Positions 1 to 4,840 of a stretch of DNA of 5,818 bases are shown here, piece by piece. The stretch spans positions 1-5,818 of the forward strand of contig DAOVUC010000118.1 of assembly GCA_030632765.1 (NCBI GenBank). The letters run 5' to 3'. Below the pieces are notes generated by a model. The model was not told the origin of the DNA. It was given only the letters and a program-made list of their open reading frames with translations, and did no database searches. The first letter of the stretch is position 1; each line of letters begins with the position of its first letter. The stretch is from Candidatus Dadabacteria bacterium. GTDB lineage: Bacteria; Desulfobacterota_D; UBA1144; Nemesobacterales; UBA2774. Both the position numbers and the translations under genes were made by a program.

Positions 1-106
1 AAAAGCAGAAAAGAAAGAGAAGATAAAAAATAACCCTGTCTTAAAGGAAGCTATAGATGTTTTCGGCGGCAGAGTCATAAGTATAAAACCCAATCATAAG
101 GAGTAG
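1..106 (+). CDS. dnaX: DNA polymerase III subunit tau/gamma, C-terminal end (partial)
   Basis: Only the last 34 codons are in the window; the frame starts at base 2 and ends with TAG at 104-106. The visible peptide begins with a lysine/glutamate-rich stretch and continues as NPVLKEAIDVFGGRVISIKP. This resembles the 'hP.v..al.iFgG.v..v.p' ending often seen at the C terminus of bacterial DnaX. DnaX is the clamp-loader subunit of the replicative polymerase. The identification rests on this short tail together with the following genes, because dnaX-ybaB-recR is a widely conserved order. The final codons double as the ribosome binding site of the next gene. No motor domain is visible here, so the call depends mainly on context. 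Confidence 0.8.
   Translation, partial: KAEKKEKIKNNPVLKEAIDVFGGRVISIKPNHKE
98..103 (+). promoter_or_regulatory. Ribosome binding site of ybaB inside the dnaX 3' end
   Basis: AAGGAG lies 7 nt before the ybaB ATG at 111. It is made of the last two sense codons of dnaX (Lys-Glu), directly before its TAG. Ribosomes finishing dnaX therefore stop next to the ybaB start, which favours translational coupling. Confidence 0.8.
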
Positions 107-110
107 AGCT

Positions 111-443
111 ATGAAATTTGGTGGTGGCAGCGGTAATATTAAAAATTTAATGAAACAAGCCAGTCAGATGAAGGAGAAGATGGAGAAACTCCAAGCTGAG
201 GCTGGAGAAAAGACCCTTGAGGCTACCTCTGGCGGAGGTATGGTAACAGTTGTTGCAAAGGCTAAGGGTGAAGTAATATCTATTAAGATTGAGCCCGAAA
301 TTGTACAGGACAATGATATAGAAATGCTTCAAGATTTAATCACTGCAGCAGTAAACGAGGCACTAAACCGAGGTCAGGATATAATGAAAGAAGAGGTTTC
401 TAAAGCTGCCGGCGACATGGGTCTTCCACCCGGACTACTTTAA
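111..443 (+). CDS. ybaB: YbaB/EbfC family nucleoid-associated DNA-binding protein
   Basis: This 110-residue protein has the normal family length (about 100-110). YbaB/EbfC proteins are small homodimeric, tweezer-shaped DNA-binding proteins of the nucleoid; their link to recR suggests a role around DNA repair or recombination. Visible family features are an N-terminal glycine-rich start followed by NLMKQASQMKEKMEKLQ (about 12-28), which would form the long alpha-helix. A glycine-rich turn (SGGGMVTVVAKAKGEV, 40-55) and a beta-strand IKIEPEIV (58-65) follow, then a second helix EMLQDLITAAVNEALNRG (71-88), and the ending MGLPPGLL matches the typical 'lPpG' tail. The ATG is supported by a good Shine-Dalgarno sequence 7 nt upstream. 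The gene sits 4 nt after dnaX and 3 nt before recR, so it is almost certainly in the same operon. Confidence 0.95.
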   Translation: MKFGGGSGNIKNLMKQASQMKEKMEKLQAEAGEKTLEATSGGGMVTVVAKAKGEVISIKIEPEIVQDNDIEMLQDLITAAVNEALNRGQDIMKEEVSKAAGDMGLPPGLL

Positions 444-446
444 GCG

Positions 447-1052
447 ATGAGACAATCAGGGCTTCCGGAATCAATTTCAAAACTTATAAACGAGCTAGCC
501 AAACTGCCCGGTATTGGAGAGAAGAACGCCACCAGGCTCGCTTTTCACATATTCAGGTCTCCTAAAATATATTCTGAGAGCCTGGCTCAAGCTATTATAG
601 ACACAAAAACCAAAGTAATCCTATGCAATAACTGCTTTAACTTTGCATCTGAATCACCTTGCTATATCTGTAGAGATACAGAAAGAGACAATTCATCAAT
701 CTGTGTTGTAGAAGAACCGCTCGATCAACTTGCAATAGAAAGAAGTAGAGAATTTAGAGGAAAGTATCATATTCTACACGGCGTGATTTCTCCGATTGAA
801 GGTGTAGGACCTGAAAACCTCAGGATTAAGGAACTAATAACAAGACTTGAATCCAACAGCGTAAAAGAAGTCATAGTGGCTACAAACCCAAGTGTTGAAG
901 GAGAGGCAACAGCGTTATACCTTTCAAAAATAATTAAGCCGCTTGGAATAGAAGTTAGCCGAATTGCACACGGCATACCGATGGGTGGGGATATTGAATA
1001 TATAGATGAAATAACCCTTGGTAGAGCTATTCGTGACAGAAAACATATTTAA
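447..1052 (+). CDS. recR: Recombination mediator protein RecR
   Basis: RecR acts with RecF/RecO to load RecA on SSB-coated single-stranded DNA at gaps. The 201-residue length is typical (about 200). Domains in order are a helix-hairpin-helix around LPGIGEKNATRLAFHI (20-35), a four-cysteine zinc finger with C60, C63, C72 and C75, and a Toprim domain (about 83-178). The Toprim domain shows VVEEPLDQLAIE (87-98), the G-x-YH-x-LHG-x-ISP-x-EG-x-GP stretch (105-122) and ATNPSVEGEATALYL (145-159). The conserved C-terminal part (GIPMGGDIEYIDEITLGRAIRDR, 176-198) is also present. All key residues are there, so the gene looks intact. It starts only 3 nt after the ybaB stop and has no clear Shine-Dalgarno sequence, which points to translation coupled to ybaB. 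Confidence 0.98.
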   Translation: MRQSGLPESISKLINELAKLPGIGEKNATRLAFHIFRSPKIYSESLAQAIIDTKTKVILCNNCFNFASESPCYICRDTERDNSSICVVEEPLDQLAIERSREFRGKYHILHGVISPIEGVGPENLRIKELITRLESNSVKEVIVATNPSVEGEATALYLSKIIKPLGIEVSRIAHGIPMGGDIEYIDEITLGRAIRDRKHI

Positions 1053-1066
1053 ATTTGTAAAGCAAT

Positions 1067-1072
1067 AGGAGG
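1067..1072 (+). promoter_or_regulatory. Strong Shine-Dalgarno of the MaoC-like gene
   Basis: AGGAGG ends 5 nt before the ATG at 1078. It fixes the start and suggests efficient independent initiation, in contrast to recR just upstream, which has no such motif. Confidence 0.8.
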
Positions 1073-1077
1073 ATACG

Positions 1078-1524
1078 ATGCCAAGAATAGGAAGAGCGTT
1101 TAATGAGCTTAAAGTAGGGGACATTTTATCAGAAAAAATGACTATCACCGAAACACATGTAGTCAGAGCTGCGGGACTGTTCAATGACTATAATGCACTT
1201 CATACAAACGAGCCCGATATGCAAAATTCGAGGTTCGGGAAAAGGATAGTCCACGGAGCACTAACCTTTAGTCTAATGGTGGGTGTCTACAGCAAAGTTT
1301 TCCACGACACTGATATTTCCACCGTAGAAGCCTCGATAAAATTCACCGCTCCCGTATATATAAATGATACGATAACGTTGGAATGGACTATTACTGAACT
1401 TGACGAAAAGCCGAAATTAAATGGCGGTCTTGTCGCACTTTCCGGAGAAATTCGAAATACTGAGGGCACCGTACAGGCAACGCTTGAGGCAAAGATCCTT
1501 ATTGGAAACGAAACTATTTTTTAG
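1078..1524 (+). CDS. MaoC-like (hot-dog fold) dehydratase / (R)-specific enoyl-CoA hydratase
   Basis: This 148-residue single hot-dog-fold protein belongs to the MaoC/PhaJ family, whose members hydrate trans-2-enoyl-CoA to (R)-3-hydroxyacyl-CoA or act as dehydratases in the reverse direction. The signature hydratase-2 region is FNDYNALHTNEPDMQNSRFG (35-54). Asp37 and His42 have the D-x4-H spacing of the catalytic dyad known from PhaJ (Asp31/His36), and the usual Gly before the Asp is Asn here. It is followed by RIVHGALTFSLMVGVY (56-71), the conserved 'iaHGml' helix region. The N-terminal part (FNELKVGDIL) and the beta-strands from about 84 onward (ASIKFTAPVYINDTITLEW) also fit. The gene begins 25 nt after recR on the same strand, so co-transcription is likely but not shown. 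The substrate cannot be told from sequence; it could serve fatty-acid, hydroxyalkanoate or other acyl-CoA metabolism. Confidence 0.88.
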   Translation: MPRIGRAFNELKVGDILSEKMTITETHVVRAAGLFNDYNALHTNEPDMQNSRFGKRIVHGALTFSLMVGVYSKVFHDTDISTVEASIKFTAPVYINDTITLEWTITELDEKPKLNGGLVALSGEIRNTEGTVQATLEAKILIGNETIF

Positions 1525-1715
1525 TCTCCGTATTATCAACCCTTATGTCTGAAGAAATCGATTCTCAAAGACCATAAATGATAATGGACATATACCTTTT
1601 GAATGCCTTTATTAAGTATTTTTACAACAAACAATTACTCAAGTCAACTTATATGGCTTTAAAATACATTTATGCATATACTATTTTATTATTCATAAAA
1701 TGCTTGGAGGTTATA
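1525..1715 (+). promoter_or_regulatory. AT-rich intergenic leader, likely holding the gloA promoter
   Basis: This 191-nt gap separates the MaoC-like gene from gloA, and from about 1578 it is very AT-rich. TATACT at 1677-1682 is the best -10-like hexamer, but no convincing -35 box stands at the right distance, so the exact promoter is uncertain. No strong hairpin with a T-run ends the upstream operon. A 10-codon ORF (1545-1577) and an open frame from 1578 into gloA exist but lack Shine-Dalgarno sequences; neither looks like a real gene. Confidence 0.35.
1706..1710 (+). promoter_or_regulatory. Ribosome binding site that fixes the gloA start
   Basis: GGAGG lies 5 nt before ATG 1716. The open frame extends upstream to an ATG at 1578, but only the 1716 start has a Shine-Dalgarno sequence. 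It also gives the canonical MRxLHTM-type N terminus with the first metal ligand at His5. Confidence 0.85.
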
Positions 1716-2099
1716 ATGCGCTTTTTACACACTATGATAAGGGTTGGGAACCTGGATAAATCAATAAAATTCTATACTGAAGTTCTGGGGCTTAAATTCC
1801 ACAGACAGACTGAATATGAGGATGGTGAATTTACTTTAGCGTTCTTAGGATATGGCGATGATACGGAGCCGTTTCTTGAGCTTACTTACAATTGGGGAAC
1901 AGACAGTTATGACCTAGGGAACGGATATGGACACATGGCGTTTGGGGTAGATGACATTTACGGAGCGTGTGAAAAGATTGATCAACTTGGGGGAAAGATT
2001 ATACGTCCTCCGGGAGCGATGAAACACGGCACTACTGTGATCGCGTTTGTGGAAGATCCTGATTCTTATAAAGTGGAGCTTATAGAAAGGAAAGAATAG
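1716..2099 (+). CDS. gloA: Lactoylglutathione lyase (glyoxalase I)
   Basis: Glyoxalase I converts the hemithioacetal of methylglyoxal and glutathione into S-lactoylglutathione, the first step of methylglyoxal detoxification in the cytoplasm. The 127-residue product closely matches E. coli GloA (135 aa): MRFLHTMIRVGNLDKSIKFY at the N terminus, then FLELTYNWG (53-61), GYGHMAFGVDD (70-80) and TTVIAFVEDPDSYKVELIE (106-124). Metal ligands His5, Glu55, His73 and Glu121 correspond to E. coli His5, Glu56, His74 and Glu122. Arg9 and Asn59 match glutathione-contacting positions. The compact form without the long insertions of the Zn-type enzyme suggests the Ni/Co-activated bacterial class. A longer reading from ATG 1578 would add 46 AT-encoded hydrophobic residues, out of line with the family, so it is rejected. 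The stop codon directly touches the stop codon of convergent rarA. No glyoxalase II gene is in the window. Confidence 0.95.
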   Translation: MRFLHTMIRVGNLDKSIKFYTEVLGLKFHRQTEYEDGEFTLAFLGYGDDTEPFLELTYNWGTDSYDLGNGYGHMAFGVDDIYGACEKIDQLGGKIIRPPGAMKHGTTVIAFVEDPDSYKVELIERKE

Positions 2100-2129
2100 T
2101 CAGTCTTTCTTCTGACGTTTCTTCCACTT
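2071..2129. repeat. Inverted repeats across the gloA/rarA stop-stop junction (possible weak terminator)
   Basis: An outer pair, AAGTGGA (2071-2077) and TCCACTT (2123-2129), flanks two mutually exclusive inner stems. These are GAAAGA (2090-2095) with TCTTTC (2104-2109), and GTCAG (2099-2103) with CTGAC (2112-2116), the latter followed on the + strand by GTTTCTT. The stems are short and AT-rich and no clean T-tract follows, so a role in ending transcription is only a guess. Any terminator for either gene must lie within the other's coding region. Confidence 0.25.
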
Positions 2130-3419
2130 ACGGTCGAGATACTTTTTAAGTGCGGCTTCCCTTCCGATTTCTGTCGGCTCATAGTAAATACTGTTCTTAA
2201 TTTCCTCTGGCAAGAAATCCTGTTCTATGAAGTGCTCATCGTAATCATGGGAATATTTGTAGTGCTTCCCGTAACCGATGTCTTTCATAAGCTGAGTAGG
2301 TGCCGGCCGCAAATGAAAAGGAATCTTCAAATTCGGTCTCTTGCTGACCGCCGCCGTTGCCTCGCCAATTGCTTTATAGGATGCGTTACTCTTTGGGCAG
2401 CTGGCTAAATATGTCGCGGCTTGGGCCAGAATAATGCTAGCCTCAGGCATACCGACATAATCCACAGCAGTAAATGCCGCTGTTGCCAAACTTAGAGAAT
2501 AAGGCTCGGCGTTACCAATATCCTCAGAAGCTAAGACTATCAATCTTCGGGCGATAAACTTTGGATCTTCCCCCGCTTCCAGCATACGGGCGAGATAATA
2601 AACCGCAGCATCAGGATCGCTTCCCCTTACACTTTTTATGAATGCCGAGATGGTGTTGTAATGCTCCTCCCCTGCCCTATCGTATCTATAGTGATGAGTC
2701 TGATAAGCCTCACGAATCGTATCGCGATCAATTAAGGATTCCCTTAAGTCGGATATGTCCACAGCGACTTCAAGAGCGTTTAACATTATTCGAGCATCCC
2801 CGCCGCTCTGTCTGATAAGCTCTTCCTTTGCTTCAGGAGTAATTGTCGCCTCACCGATGATATCATCTTCGCTAAGAGCTTTATTCAATATTTTCTCAAG
2901 GTCTTCTTCTGTAAGAGATTCAAGAACATAAACTCTGCATCTGGACAATAGTGGAGAAATAACTTCAAAAGACGGATTTTCAGTAGTAGCACCGACAAGA
3001 ACCAGAGTTCCGTTTTCAACGCTCTTAAGAAGAGCCGCCTGCTGGGATTTATTAAAGCGGTGAATCTCGTCGATAAAGAGCACTGTTTTCTTCCCCATAT
3101 TAAGAGAGTCTTGTGCTTCTGAAATAATCTCTCTTAGCTCTTTTACACCTGAGGATATTGCATTAATCTGAATAAATTCCGCTTCGATTTTTGTAGCCAG
3201 TAGTCTTGCAAGAGTGGTTTTTCCCGTACCCGGAGGTCCCCAATATATCATTGAGCGTATATTCTTACCCTCGAGCATCTTTCGGATCACGCCGTCAGTG
3301 CCGAGCAGATGATCCTGCCCTACAAAATCATCAAATGTCTTGGGACGCATCCTCTCCGCTAGCGGCGCCGCATCCTCCGGAGGCTTAAATAGCGAGGGCT
3401 CCTTGGCTCTACTGTCCAT
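2100..3419 (-). CDS. rarA: Replication-associated recombination protein A (RarA/MgsA), AAA+ ATPase
   Basis: RarA (MgsA; eukaryotic WRNIP1, yeast Mgs1) is a clamp-loader-like AAA+ ATPase acting at stalled replication forks. The 439-residue length fits (E. coli 447). Visible motifs are Walker A GPPGTGKT (61-68), Walker B VLFIDEIH (113-120, with D117 and E118), HRFNKSQQ (120-127), sensor 1 [10 protein letters not shown] (143-152), the arginine-finger region SPLLSRCRV (155-163) and sensor 2 [12 protein letters not shown] (206-217). The C-terminal tetramerisation part follows, with [18 protein letters not shown] (263-280), [10 protein letters not shown] (297-306), ACPKSN-like SCPKSNASY (340-348) and [16 protein letters not shown] (369-384). 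The ATG gives 23 residues before [12 protein letters not shown], matching E. coli RarA, although no Shine-Dalgarno sequence is visible before it. It is the last gene of the - strand run and faces gloA tail to tail. Confidence 0.97.
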   Translation of the reverse strand: MDSRAKEPSLFKPPEDAAPLAERMRPKTFDDFVGQDHLLGTDGVIRKMLEGKNIRSMIYWGPPGTGKTTLARLLATKIEAEFIQINAISSGVKELREIISEAQDSLNMGKKTVLFIDEIHRFNKSQQAALLKSVENGTLVLVGATTENPSFEVISPLLSRCRVYVLESLTEEDLEKILNKALSEDDIIGEATITPEAKEELIRQSGGDARIMLNALEVAVDISDLRESLIDRDTIREAYQTHHYRYDRAGEEHYNTISAFIKSVRGSDPDAAVYYLARMLEAGEDPKFIARRLIVLASEDIGNAEPYSLSLATAAFTAVDYVGMPEASIILAQAATYLASCPKSNASYKAIGEATAAVSKRPNLKIPFHLRPAPTQLMKDIGYGKHYKYSHDYDEHFIEQDFLPEEIKNSIYYEPTEIGREAALKKYLDRKWKKRQKKD

Positions 3420-3469
3420 AAATATAGAGATTAGAGGGATACTTAGAATAAATCAATAGTAATAAATCT

Positions 3470-3499
3470 ATTCTATGCTGTTTTATACATGGCTTGCAA
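3470..3499 (-). promoter_or_regulatory. Candidate sigma-70-type promoter of rarA
   Basis: On the - strand, TTGCAA (3494-3499; 4 of 6 consensus bases) is followed after 18 nt by TAGAAT (3470-3475; 5 of 6). This would place the start of transcription about 45 nt before the rarA ATG. The region is AT-rich, so chance matches are common. The 146-nt gap 3420-3565 between hdeD and rarA is large enough to hold a separate promoter, and no clear terminator for the upstream gene was found in it. Confidence 0.35.
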
Positions 3500-3565
3500 T
3501 AGCGGAATTAAGGACCGCGCCAGGACTAAAGATATAATTACTTATATATTGTCGAGCAAATGATC

Positions 3566-4120
3566 CTATGTTGTATTCCCTGCGTCCTTTAGCGCAAAGG
3601 AGAACATTATCAACGAAAAGCCGTTTATTAGAAAATAAATCCCAACTAGAAGCCCTATAATGAAAGCGCTGCTTTGAGGGAACTCAAGCCAGATCATGGC
3701 TCCCAAAATAACCGAGGCCATACCGCTTATAAGTATCCAAATCCAGTTCTTCGAAGGTTTAACCTGAAAGGAATTTATTATCTTAAAGAACCCCTCGACA
3801 AATAGAAAGGCAGCGAGCAGTAGCGTCAAGGTAACAACTCCCTCTTTTAGGTTTGTAACGAGGAAAAAGCCCACAAATATATACAAAATACCACTTAATA
3901 ATATTAGAATTAAACTCTTCCAATTACCCGAAAAAAACGATCCTACAACGGAAATCGCTCCTCCGACTAATAATATATAACCAAGCAATATTTCAATAGC
4001 TATTGTAGCGGCCATTGGATAGCCTATTGCCACCCACCCTAGAATTACGTAAGCAATTCCTAATACCAGAAGCCATCCCCTGTTGGCTTTTAAACTTTGT
4101 ACTATAGATGTTCCACTCAT
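3566..4120 (-). CDS. HdeD family (DUF308) multi-pass membrane protein
   Basis: This 184-residue inner-membrane protein belongs to the HdeD/DUF308 family; E. coli HdeD (about 190 aa) lies in the acid-fitness island and is linked to acid resistance at high cell density. The family's biochemical role is not known. About six hydrophobic segments are visible, near 14-33, 38-62, 67-89, 93-116, 126-145 and 151-175. They look like three helix pairs. The first and third pairs both begin with Trp, carry G-x6-G and end with a Pro (W16/G21/G28/P35 and W128/G133/G140/P148), and the middle pair repeats the G-x6-G (G77/G84). The N terminus (MSGTSIVQSLKANRG) and the short tail are polar. There is no signal peptide beyond the first membrane segment. 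The start is well supported by AAAGGAGG upstream. It lies between a PqiA-like gene and rarA on the same strand. The broad family call is firm, but a function in acid resistance is only an inference. Confidence 0.85.
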   Translation of the reverse strand: MSGTSIVQSLKANRGWLLVLGIAYVILGWVAIGYPMAATIAIEILLGYILLVGGAISVVGSFFSGNWKSLILILLSGILYIFVGFFLVTNLKEGVVTLTLLLAAFLFVEGFFKIINSFQVKPSKNWIWILISGMASVILGAMIWLEFPQSSAFIIGLLVGIYFLINGFSLIMFSFALKDAGNTT

Positions 4121-4131
4121 AACGATTAGAC

Positions 4132-4139
4132 CCTCCTTT
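4132..4139 (-). promoter_or_regulatory. Strong Shine-Dalgarno of the hdeD-like gene
   Basis: Read on the - strand, AAAGGAGG ends 11 nt before the ATG at 4118-4120. It is the only clear ribosome binding site visible among the three complete - strand genes. The 96-nt gap upstream (4121-4216) also holds a possible weak promoter: TTGTAA, 16 nt, TAATAT on the - strand. That promoter is very uncertain in such AT-rich DNA. Confidence 0.7.
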
Positions 4140-4216
4140 GAATTATCAGAATTTCGGCAAATAATACCTGCCCACCATCATCCAAACATATTATCTAAAT
4201 AATAATTTTTTACAAT

Positions 4217-4810
4217 TTACGAAACTCTTTCAGATTCAAACTGACGCATAATGAGTAAAATAGCGAGTGAGGATAAAATTGCAGATATTGCGTAGAAATA
4301 AATCCCTGCCTCGGCAGTGAACTTGAAATTAAACCCCTTTGCTTTAAACATCACGATTATTACAGCCACTATAAAAACATCGGCCATTGACCATTTGGAC
4401 ACATAACCTATGGCCTTAATTATTTTGTCTTTCCTCTTAGGGCCGTTGTTACTATAGGGAATAAGGGCAAGAGCGCAAAGAGCTATTTTAAGCATGGGGA
4501 AAACAACCGAGAACAAGAATATTATAATTCCTAAAAAAATAGACCCGTCTACAAATAACGATTTAATAATACCAAGAAGATATTGATTCCCAACCGGGAT
4601 TTTCCCCTTTTTTATAATCCACTCCTCAAGCTCATCATAAAGACCAAACCAATTGGGTATCCAGTCCGGGAACTCAACACTGAAATTAGACTTGATAAAG
4701 GGAAAATAGAAAGCGCCAATCAAAAGTAATACTGAAAATATAATCGCAACTGTAGCGAAAATATGGCTATATTTCCTGTTGTACAAAACTGCGAAGAAAT
4801 CTTTTAACAT
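4217..4810 (-). CDS. Single-module PqiA-like (paraquat-inducible protein A family) membrane protein
   Basis: This 197-residue inner-membrane protein resembles one PqiA module. E. coli PqiA has two such modules and works with the MCE protein PqiB in envelope lipid transport and stress tolerance. The strongest family signal is KWSMADVFIVAVIIVMFKAKG (139-159), the 'kWsM.dVfvva' motif. It is preceded by FPMLKIALCALALI (104-117), the 'fPllkl' segment. Hydrophobic stretches lie at about 16-39, 89-117, 141-156 and 167-188, giving four membrane helices. Between the first two is a roughly 50-residue polar, tryptophan-rich loop (41-88, with PDWIPNWFGLYDELEEW). No CxxC zinc-ribbon pairs, as found in classical PqiA, are present. 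No pqiB or other MCE gene is in the window. The ATG has no recognisable ribosome binding site; the antiporter stop lies 30 nt upstream and in the same frame, so coupling to the antiporter gene is likely. Confidence 0.8.
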   Translation of the reverse strand: MLKDFFAVLYNRKYSHIFATVAIIFSVLLLIGAFYFPFIKSNFSVEFPDWIPNWFGLYDELEEWIIKKGKIPVGNQYLLGIIKSLFVDGSIFLGIIIFLFSVVFPMLKIALCALALIPYSNNGPKRKDKIIKAIGYVSKWSMADVFIVAVIIVMFKAKGFNFKFTAEAGIYFYAISAILSSLAILLIMRQFESERVS

Positions 4811-4840
4811 GGCTTTTATTTTAAAAACAGTATATCTAAC

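Noticed and set aside
924..1184. 86-codon - strand ORF over the recR/maoC junction
   Set aside because: It overlaps the conserved RecR C terminus and the MaoC start on the opposite strand. No independent coding evidence.
1545..1577. Ten-codon ORF MSEEIDSQRP between maoC and gloA
   Set aside because: No ribosome binding site and too short to test by composition, so it cannot be supported as a gene.
1578..1715. N-terminal extension of glyoxalase from ATG 1578
   Set aside because: No Shine-Dalgarno, very AT-rich, and the extra residues are absent from the GloA family. ATG 1716 has GGAGG at 5 nt and the canonical N terminus.
3206..3388. 60-codon + strand ORF inside rarA
   Set aside because: It is antisense to the Walker A and N-terminal region of rarA, has low-complexity composition, no family likeness and no ribosome binding site.
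4140..4185. Sigma-54-type promoter before hdeD
   Set aside because: GG and GC dinucleotides are present but not with the required 10-nt spacing.
4183..4216. ATTAT/ATAAT mini-hairpin after the PqiA-like gene as a terminator
   Set aside because: Only A/T pairs in an AT-rich gap, with no GC stem, so it is expected by chance.
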